Shown here: positions 48,347 through 60,092 of the stretch, one piece after another
How the letters are laid out: the number at the start of each line of letters is the position of its first letter
Position numbering within the stretch: the first letter of the stretch is position 1
Assembly: GCF_905475345.1 (NCBI RefSeq)
Contig: NC_066587.1
Coordinates: 5,560,070-5,624,069 of the forward strand
Direction of reading: 5' to 3'
DNA: 64,000 nucleotides
From: Vespula vulgaris
Taxonomy: Eukaryota; Arthropoda; Insecta; Hymenoptera; Vespidae
The notes under the pieces: model-generated
What the model was told of the DNA's origin: nothing
What the model saw: only the letters and a program-made list of their open reading frames with translations
Databases searched by the model: none
Program-made: the position numbers and the translations under genes

Positions 48347-48554
48347 GTAAGATAATTGCAGGTTTTCAGATTATTTCGACAAGAAAGAAGATTTGCCATC
48401 TTCTCGATACGTCGAACTATTTATTATTCAAACTTTACAATTTCCATATTCTCTTCAGTGACTCAAATCGAGGTTGACCGAACTTTCAAGAATCCCGAAA
48501 CGCGATAAGCTCTCGGCGAAAGATTTTGAAGAGGAATACTGACGTTTTCTGCAT

Positions 48555-48606
48555 CTTCTTCTTCTCCTTCCTCCTTCTCCTCTCCTTCTCCTTCTCCTTC
48601 TCCTTT
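48555..48606 (+). repeat. (CTTCTC)-type hexamer tract
   Basis: TTCTTC then TCCTTC/TCCTTT units. Confidence 0.78.
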
Positions 48607-48679
48607 TACCGATCATTTCTCTCCTTCTCCTTACGAGATACTCTTACGCGTAAGAGGCGTTCTCTGCTCTTTTTGTTCG

Positions 48680-48698
48680 GGGCCCGCCGAACGGGCCC
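48680..48698. repeat. GC hairpin, 7-bp stem, 5-nt loop
   Basis: GGGCCCG, loop CCGAA, CGGGCCC. Very GC-rich for this window, but with no T-run after it and no eukaryotic role evident. Confidence 0.6.
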
Positions 48699-49567
48699 TC
48701 CGGTACACGAGGCCATTAATATTATTACCGAGCGGGAGCGTGTAGGTATCATTATCGCGGAAGATGGAGAAAAGGAGGAGCAAAAGATGGAGAGTGGAGT
48801 GAATGAGAAGAAGGAGGAAGCCATGGTGGCCCTGATGCATGCTCCTACGTACCCTGCCCTCCCTCTTCTCTACGTTCTTCTCGCGAGGAGGCTCCTCGAT
48901 TACGCGGGCATTCGAAATTTTCGAGACTCTTCCGACAGCATTGGGAATCGCTCTCGAAATTGATGTTGTTCGACCATGCGATCTTACCTCGACTTTGGTG
49001 GTAATGCTTTACGTGTTCGGGTTGTTCGATTTTTATCGCCTCCATGGTAGCATACATATCTCCATTCTTTTCTTTTCTTTTCTTTTTTTCTTTGCTCCTT
49101 TTCCTTTTTTACTTCTACCTTACCCTATCATCGAGCAATTTTCATATGATAGTACACGTAATAGTTAAATTGATCAATTTCATTTGTTATATATTTTCAA
49201 TTGTTCGAACATTATTTATCGCGTATAACCTTGACGAGTTTCAATAATGTTTATTTACCAGTCGTAAACATTAAACTTCACTCGCTTTATATTCCTTCTC
49301 GCAATCACACCTATCGATCAATAGTTATTTCAAAGCGTTAACTGATAAAGCAATCGATTCGATGAACACGGAGAATCGATTCTCATCGTCTTTGGATCTA
49401 CGATCGTTACGGTCGGATAACACTGCATATCGTATCGTACGAGTGCACGCGAATAGATGGCATCGAATTGAGCGACAGGTAACTAAGAAAAGGGGGAAGA
49501 AAAGAATGCAAGATGACAAGTATCGACGTCGTTAAAGTGACAAGCGTGTCGACATAACGCATATCAC

Positions 49568-49634
49568 TGAAGAGAGAGAAAGCAAGAGAGAGAGAGAGAG
49601 AGAGCGAGTGAGAGAGACGGAAACAGATAGAAAG

Positions 49635-49665
<31 letters not shown>

Positions 49666-49668
49666 AAT
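49568..49668 (+). repeat. (AG)n and (AAAG)n purine tract
   Basis: AG units to 49604, then GAAA tetramers at about 49640-49668. Confidence 0.85.
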
Positions 49669-49951
49669 AGCCTTTCGGTTTATCGGTAATCACGATGTGA
49701 CCCGTATTAACCTTCTCAAGTTGCCTTGTATCACGAGAAAGAAGAAAAGAGAAAAGTTTCTCGATGATGCTTTCCTTCCAGTCCTTTCGCATTACGATGC
49801 TTTATGAATTGAATAAATAACCTGACATCGATACAATATTGTTATCCTAGAGCGATACTCTTTTATGTTGGATAGATAAAGATTCTAGAGAAGAGGAGAA
49901 TCCTCTTTAACGGTTATCGCACGGTAGTCGCAATGTAGGTAGTCGGTTTTA

Positions 49952-49953
49952 GC

Positions 49954-50000
<47 letters not shown>

Positions 50001-50030
50001 AATAGAGAAAGAGAAATAGAAATAGAGAAA
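49952..50030 (+). repeat. (AG)n and AAATAG tract
   Basis: AG array to about 49994, then ACAGAGAAATAGAG units. Lies about 170 bp upstream of the coding exon. Confidence 0.85.
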
Positions 50031-50199
50031 GATTTACGGTACCGACCATAAATATTCGCCTCTACTTCGCGTCGCCTTGAATAGCATAATTCTCGAGAGA
50101 ATCTACGTGTTAGTGGGGGAACGTAGAGAAGGTAGAGATATAAGGATCGCTGCGTTAGTTCTTAACGTCTAATCCGCTCACGATTCTCGTTTGTTACAG

Positions 50200-50326
50200 G
50201 CTCACGTGCACCGAACCTTATTTCATCAGCGAGGGCCTATATGCCCCTCTGGAGGATCTCGATAATACTCGCGAGATCACTCTACACACGATGACCATCG
50301 GTCTTTTCATCGAAGATCCAGGGAAG
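50200..50326 (+). CDS. internal coding exon of an unidentified gene
   Basis: A 127-nt internal exon of a gene whose other exons I cannot see. Seen: the acceptor ends TTGTTACAG just before 50200; the donor is AAG|GTGAGT at 50326/50327, a perfect match to the MAG|GTRAGT consensus. After one leading base that completes a split codon, 42 codons are open and end on a complete codon. The peptide starts LTCTEPYF, continues through EGLYAPLEDLDN and ends GLFIEDPGK. Composition is balanced, with one Cys, several acidic residues and no repeat run, unlike nearly every other open frame here. Base composition is GC-richer than the T-rich DNA that follows at 50367. I do not recognise the family. The 127-nt length would shift the reading frame if the exon were skipped. 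Flanking exons must lie far away or outside the window, which suggests a gene with long introns. Confidence 0.72.
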
Positions 50327-50366
50327 GTGAGTGGTCGTAACGTCAGCTTCGACCCACCGTTATGCA

Positions 50367-50450
50367 AACATTTTCTTTTTTTTCTTTTTCTTTTTCTTTT
50401 TTTTTTTTTACTTTTTTTTCTTGTTCTTTTTTCTTTTCTTTTTTTTTTAC
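50367..50450 (+). repeat. T-rich tract in the intron after the exon
   Basis: T-runs with single C, starting about 40 bp after the donor at 50326. Confidence 0.8.
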
Positions 50451-52182
50451 TTTACGCTCGAACGAGCTTTCTCAAGTGAAATCGCGCTTCTCCTCGTGTA
50501 AAACGTTGAGAGCAAGACCTATCCGGTCCATGTATGCGTTTATGCACATACGTACAGTGTTACTTTGTCTGTCCCATCGTCTCTAGCTACGACCATTACA
50601 AAATCAAACGACGCCAGGAATAATAATGACGTTCGTACGAAGAAAATGTACCATTCGTGTACCATCGTCCGAACGAATCGAATCTTCGACAGGTACCTTC
50701 AACGATTGGAATAGAAATAACACATCGATTCATACGTCGATCAACTACGTTCTGTATTTGTCTGTATGCTAAAATTGCTCTCGACGTTGGCTTCTTTTTC
50801 ACGTCTTATAAAAGTCAAGCCATCATCGCGATAACGTAGGACCCGTACGATGAAAATCTCATGAGAGAAATGCATTGCCGTTTCACTTAGATGGACACAA
50901 TGACCCTAAACTTATTCGTTAATGCGCGTAAACAGGATTTCTAATTGGCTGATCAAGGGAATCCTTGTGTTCCGAGAGAGAACTCTCTCATTTCTCCATC
51001 AGCGTTCGCCAACGTTCTCCAGTACTTACAACTTTATACGAGCGGCTTACAGTAAAGGAGGTCGATAGGGAAATAAATAAAAAGACGGCTAATTGCATTG
51101 CCGGTTCGCTGTTGGTTCATTCGTCGACCTTTCTTATCTTACATGGACGTCGATTAAAATTACGTACGACTACGGATGTGTGGTAGCCATTTAATCGGCA
51201 CCGACATCACCACCACATGTAAAAGCTACGGGAGTTCAGCAATACCATCTCGAACGGTGCCAGGGCCGGCCCTCTCTTCGACTCACTAATTAAATGCAAC
51301 GGCTAATTAGATAACTGATAAAAGGTTATGGCGACCTCCATGAGGTTCCACGTACTTTTGGTTCTTTGCACTTTTTCTTCGGCCCTCTCGCACTCTCTTA
51401 GTTTCCTTCTCTCTTTCGTTCGATTTCGAGCCGTACGAAACTCGAAACTTTCCTCGAATTCTACGACAGTGTGACCTTGAAACTTTCAGGGTTTCTTTTC
51501 GGACGGCTTAGTCGGAAGAGGCAGACGAAAATCCAATTAAAGAGTCGCGTGTATAAACATCCCCGAGTGCACGTGCCTTTTCAGAAAGCTCCGAGATTCG
51601 TCTTTGATCGACAGGACGTATTTTATTTTTCGATGAAACGTTTTTCCCATGTTCGCATCGATTGGAAATGAACTGGTCGAAGAACTGGTTCACATCCCGC
51701 TTCTCACGCTTTATTATTTGGCTGAGGGCTATCTGGTTATTTTATTTATAGTATCCACTAATAATTATTCTAATCGCTTGTCGCTGTTACGTGATTTATG
51801 ATATACCAACTAAATGCACGTTCCTCAAACCGTCGATCTCGTTTCTAATAGCTACTGTTTTCTTTTAAACGCAAAACTTTTCAGAGATCGTGGCGAGATA
51901 AGTTGCTTGGAAATTAAGAGGACATCGTTCGTGCTCCATTGCCAAATCGATAGTGAAAGACTTTTTATTCGCGATCACGACAGTGTCTCTTTAAGGAGTG
52001 CAAAGACGTTTGAAAAGAAAGTGACGTTGTCGTTAATGTTTTGATACTCGATCAGTCTCGATCACGTTGACAAATTTGTCAGAAGCTTGAAGCGGTCGAA
52101 GGACGTTGTCAGAAGAAACGACAACTATGTTACCATAAGATTGTCGTCCCAAGGCTATCGCAAGTATACTCGAGTAATAGTC

Positions 52183-52452
52183 ATGGTGGTGGCGATTGTG
52201 ATGATCGGACAATTCCTAGACACGGCAGCGAGCATAAATTATTCAGACGACGTAGCAAAAGCGATTAATTTTATTGGCCAACGTCCCGGATATGGCTCGT
52301 CTGTACCCGTCACTGTCGCTTTGTTGCAACGTCGTATCCCACTATGCTCTCTGTTCCACGATTATGCGCCAGACCAAGCTAACACCTTATTAACGTTGGT
52401 GGTTACGCGAATGCCGGCCGCAGGAAAGTTGCGCAAAACCGTTTGCGCGTGA
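52183..52452 (+). CDS. candidate small secreted-type protein (89 aa)
   Basis: An ATG-initiated frame of 89 codons ending in TGA. The N-terminus MVVAIVMIGQFLDTAAS looks like a signal peptide or a single membrane segment with a plausible small-residue cleavage region, followed by INYSDDVAKAINF. There are two Cys residues, one in IPLCSLF and one two residues from the C-terminus (TVCA). The frame is open upstream to a stop at 52042, so the ATG at 52183 is only the first Met, not a proven start. It is not made of microsatellite sequence. There is no recognised family, no clear splice site and no promoter. It could equally be a chance open frame; I list it because composition and N-terminus are protein-like. 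It lies about 1.9 kb downstream of the confident exon, with no evidence of connection. Confidence 0.2.
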   Translation: MVVAIVMIGQFLDTAASINYSDDVAKAINFIGQRPGYGSSVPVTVALLQRRIPLCSLFHDYAPDQANTLLTLVVTRMPAAGKLRKTVCA

Positions 52453-52545
52453 AGAGCTTTCCATCGTCGAGCCACCTAACGTTCCTTTAAGCGTTAAATT
52501 ACCGAAGCTCCTCTCCCCTTTTCTTTACTCTTCTCATGTTGTCCG

Positions 52546-52592
52546 TCTCTCTCTCTCTCTCTCTCTCGCTATCGCTCTCGCTCTCGCTCTCG
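52546..52592 (+). repeat. (CT)n plus GCTCTC hexamers
   Basis: (CT)n then GCTATC/GCTCTC units. Confidence 0.82.
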
Positions 52593-52999
52593 GTCTAACG
52601 CACACATACCTCTCCATCGGTATATTCAGATTAACTTGACCTTTAATTTTTTACACTTACGCGTCTCGTATCAATTACGAAAGAAGAATTTTGCAGAAAG
52701 CGTTCTCGGAGTCGGTCAAGTAAAAGTAAATAAACAAAAGGAGCGGGTACAAGCGGTCGGATACGCGAAGGAATTTAAAGATAAAGTAAGAAAGTTTTCC
52801 ACGTTGGTTGGTATTCCCAGATGACAGGAGACGCGTTCCTCGCGTGAGTAACATTAGCCTCTTTCTTTCCCTATAAATCCGAACTGGGCATGACAAAATG
52901 GCGAATATATGCGCGAGACGCAACTTTCCCAAGGTGGATTCTGGACGCGAATTCTTAGCGATTCTAAAAAGCCAACGGCCGGTAGATGCTCGCCGGTGG

Positions 53000-54815
53000 C
53001 CATAGATAGAGCGTCGAGTGCGACATCGTCCCGCTCTCGACTCTCGATGGCTTCCCGGTAACCAAGGGGTCAACACTCACATCGGGACATGTTTGGACGA
53101 TGAGAAAACCGGGCAAGGAGAGAAGAAACTTAACGGCGCAAGACCTTGGGCAAACGCATTTACCTTCGCCGACAGTCGTACACCTGCGCATACCGAACTT
53201 CTTTTCTCATCGGGAGAAGAGGAAAGGATTCGAGTGGTAGGTAGGTATCCAAAAGAGACGACAATCCCACGTGTCCTCTCCGTGCGCCAAAAACCATCGA
53301 TCCGTTTACTTATCCTATGGATCCGATACGGAAAAAAAAGAAACAAGTAAAACGAGAAAATATAAATATAAAATGTTATTCCGCAGCCACTCCTGCTATC
53401 GATCGGTTTTTGTGTATCGGTTTTAATGAAAATAAGGGCGCATTATTAACGTCGTAAACTCGTTCTTTCGTCGATTAGCCGGTTACGATGAGGAACAAGC
53501 GTGTCATACTCCGTCGAGCATCCACCGTTACCAGACGCCAACTTGTGATCTTAATGCGCACAGACTTCTCATTCGTCATGTAGATAGCCTAAGAGGTAGT
53601 CTCTCGGATGGGCTCGTGCGTGCACACGTACTTACTTTCTCGTCGTAGACACGGGCAAAGAGCGAAAAAGGCAACCTGTCGTTATCCTTCTTTCTCCTTC
53701 TCCCTTCGTTCTCATCCTCTCTTGTCTCTTCTTTTTCTTCTTTATCGTTTTTTGCTCTTCTTCCTCTCTTTCTTCGTCGCTTCTCCGGACGCGTCGTGAC
53801 TGTCGTACTTAAGAACCGGGGACAGGAATCACGCGACTTCGAAGCGAGACTAAAATTAAGTGTCGGGATAATAAGCATGAATGAACCGGCTGTTAGACAG
53901 GTATTCGGTTACTACGGCCTTCGAGAGCATAGGTCAGCACCACTGTCAGCGATTTTACACCGAGTTACTATCGTCTCTGTGTGTCGCTCTTGCTGAATCA
54001 TCTTCCAGCGAAGCCTTTAGACGAGCCCGGATACGCCTTCGATGCGAATTTCGCAGTAGCCTTCCGCTTTGAACGACTCTTTCTAATCATGATACGTCTT
54101 CTTCGAATTTCTTCCTCGGAGATTAGTTTATTTATTGTATGATTTATTCTGTTTTTTGCTTTTCTTCTTTTTTTAACGATTGTGATTTGTCCATTGCGCG
54201 CTTATAATACAACGATTGTCAACGATAATGATGATCAAGTTTTTATATAAAATAATTGTAAAATTTCTCTGGTAGTTCTGTCTTTTAAAAAGTATGAGAT
54301 ACGCGTCAGATGCATGCATATATATATATTCATTTCTGCATAATTTCCTTGACAGTCGTAGTGTTAATAGAAAAACACATGAGAAAATTAAGGAGCGTCT
54401 ACTTCTTCCTTCCTTCGACTCGAAAGTTTATTCAAAGAGAGGAGTGGTTCGGGTTGGGTCTTATCGGCGATGATGCAAGGTACCTAAAGATACGCATCTT
54501 CGTCGTCTTTGGCATCTTCTCTCCTTAGGTAAGAGTAAAAAATAGCCTGAAGCTCTCTCGTTAGTTTCTCATCCGGATGGTTTCGAAGAAGAAAGAAAAA
54601 GAGATGGATAAAAAGAGTAAGATAAAAACACGTGTACCGATGCAAAGGCGCTGTCACATCGAAGCACGTTTTCCCATCGAATCCTAATGTTTGCTGTAAT
54701 TCGCGTTTCAATATTTATCGCTACCTTCTTAATGATGCCGTATCGATTTGGATATAACACGACAGTAATCGATGTCATAACTTAGCGCAAAGAGACGGAT
54801 AATATATCCACTTGT

Positions 54816-54817
<2 letters not shown>
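53000..54817. other. non-coding
   Basis: Unique sequence with a CT-rich patch (53690-53780). No exon supported. Confidence 0.5.

Positions 54818-54857
<40 letters not shown>
54818..54857. repeat. (TA)n array, about 20 units
   Basis: Uninterrupted TA. Confidence 0.92.
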
Positions 54858-54858
<1 letters not shown>

Positions 54859-55757
54859 ACTTACTATATATATTAACGTTTAGGTATATCCACGTATGGT
54901 TCATCTAATATAGCTTTACACTAGGATAGTTTAGCATATCAGATCTAGCCTGTATCGTTACATTGCAGGCAACCAACACTTACATAGATATTATTCGATT
55001 ATCGAACATGTGTTATATGAGAAAATGATTCTGTGTAATCGATAACCGGTCCCAACTACTAAACTTGTACTTACTAGAAATATTTATCAGCTTGACTCGT
55101 CAAATATTTGAATTAATTCAAGTGATACGAATACAAGCGATTAATACGTTATTTTGATGAAAAACTAATCTGAACGAGAAAATCGATTTGATTTTCACGA
55201 AACATCATTCTCTCTCTTTTTTGTAATCCTTTCGTTCCTATTTCTTTTTGCATGAAATCTTCGTGATATCTAGTCGTTTTAATTACACAAATAACGATAT
55301 TAGCTCGTGATAGGACGCTATCGCAAAAATACACTTTCCGTTTAGTAAAAATGAAAGCGTACGTGTTGTCAGATAAAAGATTATAGGGTATAAGCGAGTA
55401 TACGCTCCTCTCGTATCTCCCACGAAGCTCGGGCTTTATCTGTAACATAAATACCAAGAGAGAAATATGTCTCGTCCGGACGGGCTATCGCGAGAGGAAT
55501 ACTCTCCAATTACGATATCTCCTTTTCACGTCCACCTGCGTACTCGCGGATAGCTCGTAAGGTAGGTGCAAGCAGTAGAGCGGAAGCACGAGAGAGGAGC
55601 CATTTACTTCCCGATCGAGAGAGGAGCTTACCTCTGAACGAAGGAATGCGCTCGTAAGTTTTCTACCAAGTACCCAGTCTGCATTTATTTCCAAGATAAT
55701 GCGTATTCGTAAGATAACTTGCCTGGAATTTTTCGGGAGAATTCGATGTTACGGAAC

Positions 55758-55759
<2 letters not shown>

Positions 55760-55821
<62 letters not shown>

Positions 55822-55833
55822 TATATATATATT
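55760..55833. repeat. (AT)n-(GTAT)n-(AT)n sandwich
   Basis: About seventeen AT units, seven GTAT units, then AT again. Confidence 0.9.
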
Positions 55834-57119
55834 CCCGATCGATCGATTTCATTCGTTTGCAATTTCCTGTTACTTTATCGATGATAACAATCTTCTTTTA
55901 AATCTTTCTCTCGGATTTACATTAATTGCTTCGAAAAATAATATTGAATTTTATTCAAATTTATTTTGTAAATGTGTGTAGCATCAATTAATTGTTCATA
56001 ATTCTTTATTTCTTTTCTTTCTTTTTTTTTCAAAATATTTGATCAATTATCTTTGTATCAACGAATTATATAGGTACTTTTTTTTTCAAACGGAAATAGT
56101 TATCACTTAACCTCGTAGCAAAGTAAAAATCGCACTTTTGAATGTACTGAGAAAATATTGTAATGATCGAAACCGAAGAATACCAGTTTAGGAAGAAAAT
56201 ACCAATTCTTTAATTGGACATTAAGGTTATTTCGTTCTTATTAAAGCAGTTGCTCCATCTTAATACGAGTTTGTAGCAGTCCCGCCTGCACATTTCATAA
56301 TCGTTTTCATCCCGACTCATTATTTATCGATATAGAAGCGCGTGATCAGGGAGCCGGAAAATCGAGTCATTCGCCATACTGCTTTCATAAAATCAAAACC
56401 ATCGACATCTCTTTTATAAACCTATCTCTTCTTTTTCTCTTTATATCGGCGCTAAAACTGTTAACACGTTTATCGCTTCTAATATCTCGTTACGGTATTT
56501 GAAAAACGAAATATACGAATAAATTGTCTCTATCATATTTTTCGATAAAACATGCACACATATCATTTTTCTCATCATTATCAATAATTATTATTTGATT
56601 AATATTCGTTCATTTAAGAACATAAGAAACGATTTATTTATTATAATTTATTCTTAACAAATAAAACCCAACAAATAAATATTACTTATAAATTATTTAT
56701 ACAAATATATTCTTAAATAACTAATCTGAATGGGTCAAGAAAATAAAGAGAAGGGTCCCATGGTATGTATCGAGGATTGGTAGTCGTACTTTTCGCGCCA
56801 TTTGCAAGCCAGTAGGTAAAACTTTTTATCAGCGTTGGAATCCCGATTCGTGTAATGCCACGTCGTACCATTTCCGTCGTGGTAATTAATTCTCCTTATT
56901 CGTATCGAATATCCGTAGCACTCTCGATAGCCAAGATCACCGAGGACGATAAGAAAGGCGATATTTATGTCGCGAGGCGAAGAGTTCGTTCCTTTCTCGC
57001 GGTTCGTTTAAGGTTTCGCCCTTCCACCGAATGAAATTCGTTCGTTCGATATCTCGACGAAGGGAAAATGAACGTATCGCGTTTGCTACTCTCACCTTAA
57101 CGCTTTTATCTGGAAGAAT

Positions 57120-57120
<1 letters not shown>

Positions 57121-57152
<32 letters not shown>
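57121..57152 (+). repeat. (AG)n microsatellite
   Basis: About fourteen AG units. Confidence 0.88.
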
Positions 57153-58120
57153 AATTCCGTAGGGTAAAGGATTTTTTTGCAAGAACGAGATCCTTCCTGG
57201 TTCTTAAGATAAACTTTTGCATTCTTTCAAAACGTAATCGAGTGAATCGAAGAAACTAGACACCAGAAGCAGAGCGCGTTAACCGGTAGTTTTCTCGACC
57301 CGTATTCTACCCTCTGAATCGGAATTACAAAGCGATCATCCTTTCGGCGAATAGAATTCAAAGATATTTCTTTTCTCGCGACACGTTTCTATTTCTATAA
57401 CATACCCGTTTTTATACATACCTTTTATATAGCCCTTTTTATTATATAATTATTGATTCCGATAATTCAACCCATAAGAAATACTTATTCCCTTTTTGAT
57501 CGAGTCCGTCGATCGGTTATCAAAAAGTTACGATTTATATATCATTGATTATAAACGGAGAAATCGCTGATCGTTTTCGGAAAATTTCGATTCTGATTTT
57601 ATGAAGAGTTGGTTTTCTTTTTTTCTTTTTTGTTTTTATTTTTATTTTTTTTTATGTGCGTTAGAATATCTCACGTTTTATATTTATCTACTAAAGAATG
57701 ACCCACGTTAACGCGTTTTAACTTAAAGGATTTGCGTTTGAGGAAGCCAGAGAAACGGATGTTCCATGGTCGAGCTAGATCCCGCGACTTTATTTATCTC
57801 TACGAGCCTTTACAAACTTATTTTCAGTTTTCGATGGGAAAGAGAGCTGTGTGCACACGCACGATATCTTTTAAAAGCACGTGATTCGCAAAATAGAAGG
57901 GATGTTGTGCGGTAGAAAGGGAGAAAGAGTAGAATGAGAGATGACGCTGGTGGACCATGCGAGAGATTCGCTCGCTTACGGAAGGCGTTTCACGATTTCG
58001 TGCTGACCGTTCGTGGCCAGAGGTCAGAGTTCAAATTCAACCGGACGAGATAACAACTACGACGTCGATAAATCGTCGCTACGAAGAACGCCGAACGTAC
58101 GCTATACGCTTATTTCTTTC

Positions 58121-58145
58121 TCTTCTCTCTTTCTCTCTCTCTCTT

Positions 58146-58184
<39 letters not shown>

Positions 58185-58215
58185 ATCTATCTCTTTCTTT
58201 CTTTTTCTCTTTCTA
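58121..58215 (+). repeat. long (CT)n/(CTTT)n tract
   Basis: CT with CCC, TTT and TATC interruptions. Confidence 0.85.
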
Positions 58216-58567
58216 TCTGTTGGCTACTTTTTATTCCTTTATTCGTTTCCGTTATTTTTCGATTATCCGATTGAAACTCGAAGCGACTGCGGGAACTATT
58301 GGAGGAATCAATTTTATAACTTTCCATATCTATCTACGGGGAAAAACTTCGATAAAATAATGGAAAAGTTCGGATTATATTTGTTTAAAAACAAATAAAT
58401 CTTCTTTAACCGAGATCCATATATAACAGATTGAAAATGTCTACAGAGTTCATTTAGTTTCTCTTCTATTCCTTATTTAAAGAAATATTTTGAAAATAGA
58501 CTTAGAAAATTTCATGCCGTTAAAGAGGACCCTGTTGACTGGCCCAAGTTTTATATTTTTTCTCACA

Positions 58568-58568
<1 letters not shown>

Positions 58569-58616
<48 letters not shown>

Positions 58617-58620
58617 TTCT
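58569..58620 (+). repeat. (CT)n array
   Basis: About eighteen pure CT units, then TTTCTCTC. Confidence 0.9.
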
Positions 58621-59057
58621 AGCGTTCTTTCGTAACGGACATTCTACATCATTTCGTTTGAAAATAAATGAAAGGAAACGGAGAGCAGAAGGACTAAGAA
58701 CCGTCGGATACGTCCGATCCTTTATCGTTATTACCCTTCAACCGACTTAAAGGGCTATAAACGACAACATATGGCACCCACATGGACGCGAGAGCAACGT
58801 CTTGACAAAGGGATCCTGCAGGACTTTGTCGCGACATGCAAACCAACGGGTGTATCTTTATCCTTTCTTATTTTTCTCTTCATTGTCCACTTCTCGCCAT
58901 AAGAAGATAACAATAGGACGGTAATGACTAAGTATTTTATCTTCATGTTTTATTACTCTTCTTCTTTTTTTCTTTTTCTTCTTATCTTCTTTTTTTTTCT
59001 TCTTTCGTTACTTTAGTTTCTCCTAAAACTCGAGAGAAATGGCATCGGGAAAGACTA

Positions 59058-59090
59058 ATAAATAAATAAATAAGTAAATAAATAAATAGC
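59058..59090 (+). repeat. (AAAT)n microsatellite
   Basis: AAAT units with one AAGT variant. Confidence 0.82.
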
Positions 59091-60047
59091 AGTAAAATAA
59101 AATAAGCCAGTGAAGACAAAAAAGTTCGACTATCGATCGAGATCGTTTGGTCTTTCGACGTATCATTGAAATAACGAATTATTCTCTTAAACGACGAAAC
59201 GAGACTCTTTTTGAAGTCCTTGCGTCAGGATTATCGAAAGATTTCGCAAGCGTAGACGGACGTGTGTTACCGTTTAACCCGATTAACTTGCACGGTGCAC
59301 GTGATTAATCGCGATCCATAATAAGTCGTTGCATCAGCTTCAACAGGAATCGTTGCGACATAATAAGTCCTCGGAAGTGGATTACATAAATTCGAATAAT
59401 TATTTCACACGAAATCTATCCTTATTAGTATCCTAGAGTTTCGTAATAACGAACCAATCACGTTCGTTCTTTCTTGGAACACGAGGGTTTTGGAAAATCA
59501 TCGAGTTTCATTCTTTTTCCCTTGGGTAAACTCGTTCGTCGCCTTACCTACCACTTGTTAGTTTCTCGAGTATCGTTCACCTAAATATAAATTATAGCAG
59601 ATATCATAGCCATAATTTTCCAGTTTCTTCGAAAGAAAAAAATCATTGGCTTTCATCATTTTAATATTAAAACATTATTCTTCGGACACGAGGAAATAAG
59701 AAAAAATGGAAATTAACGTTCGAGATGTATTTTTTTAAAACTTTTTGGAATATCCCAGAACCTCTTTTTCCCCCTCATGCATCGAAGCAGGTTTTCCACC
59801 TTCTTGCTTCGCAAATTGAACGGTCGGTACCTACTATCCTCCTCGTAGTCGACGAGTCCGTGTCCCATGAAATGCAAAACGCGTTAGGAAGTCTGGAAAA
59901 ATAGGAAGCAATTAGCCGTAAATCAAAATCGCGCTACCGAGATAGCGGACTCTGTAGTTAATATAAAGTGGCTCCTATCCACTGAAACTCGTACCACCAA
60001 CGGCGCTTTGCTCGAATTTACGTTTACCAAGATATCGTCGTCCTGGC

Positions 60048-60048
<1 letters not shown>

Positions 60049-60091
<43 letters not shown>

Positions 60092-60092
60092 G
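60049..60092 (+). repeat. (GTCCTC)n hexamer array
   Basis: About seven hexamers; Ser-rich or Arg-Gly-free runs if translated, no splice support. Confidence 0.88.

Larger units (their letters stand above)
55834..60040. other. non-coding, very AT-rich at 56450-56720
   Basis: A fifth TATCGATA lies at 56335. 57380-57720 is T-rich. No exon supported. Confidence 0.5.

Noticed and set aside
48526..48963. 145-codon + frame through a GC-rich patch with GC hairpin
   Set aside because: Begins in a CTT/CTC array, has no ATG-proximal support, and opposite-strand frames are also open. The hairpin has no terminator role in a eukaryote.
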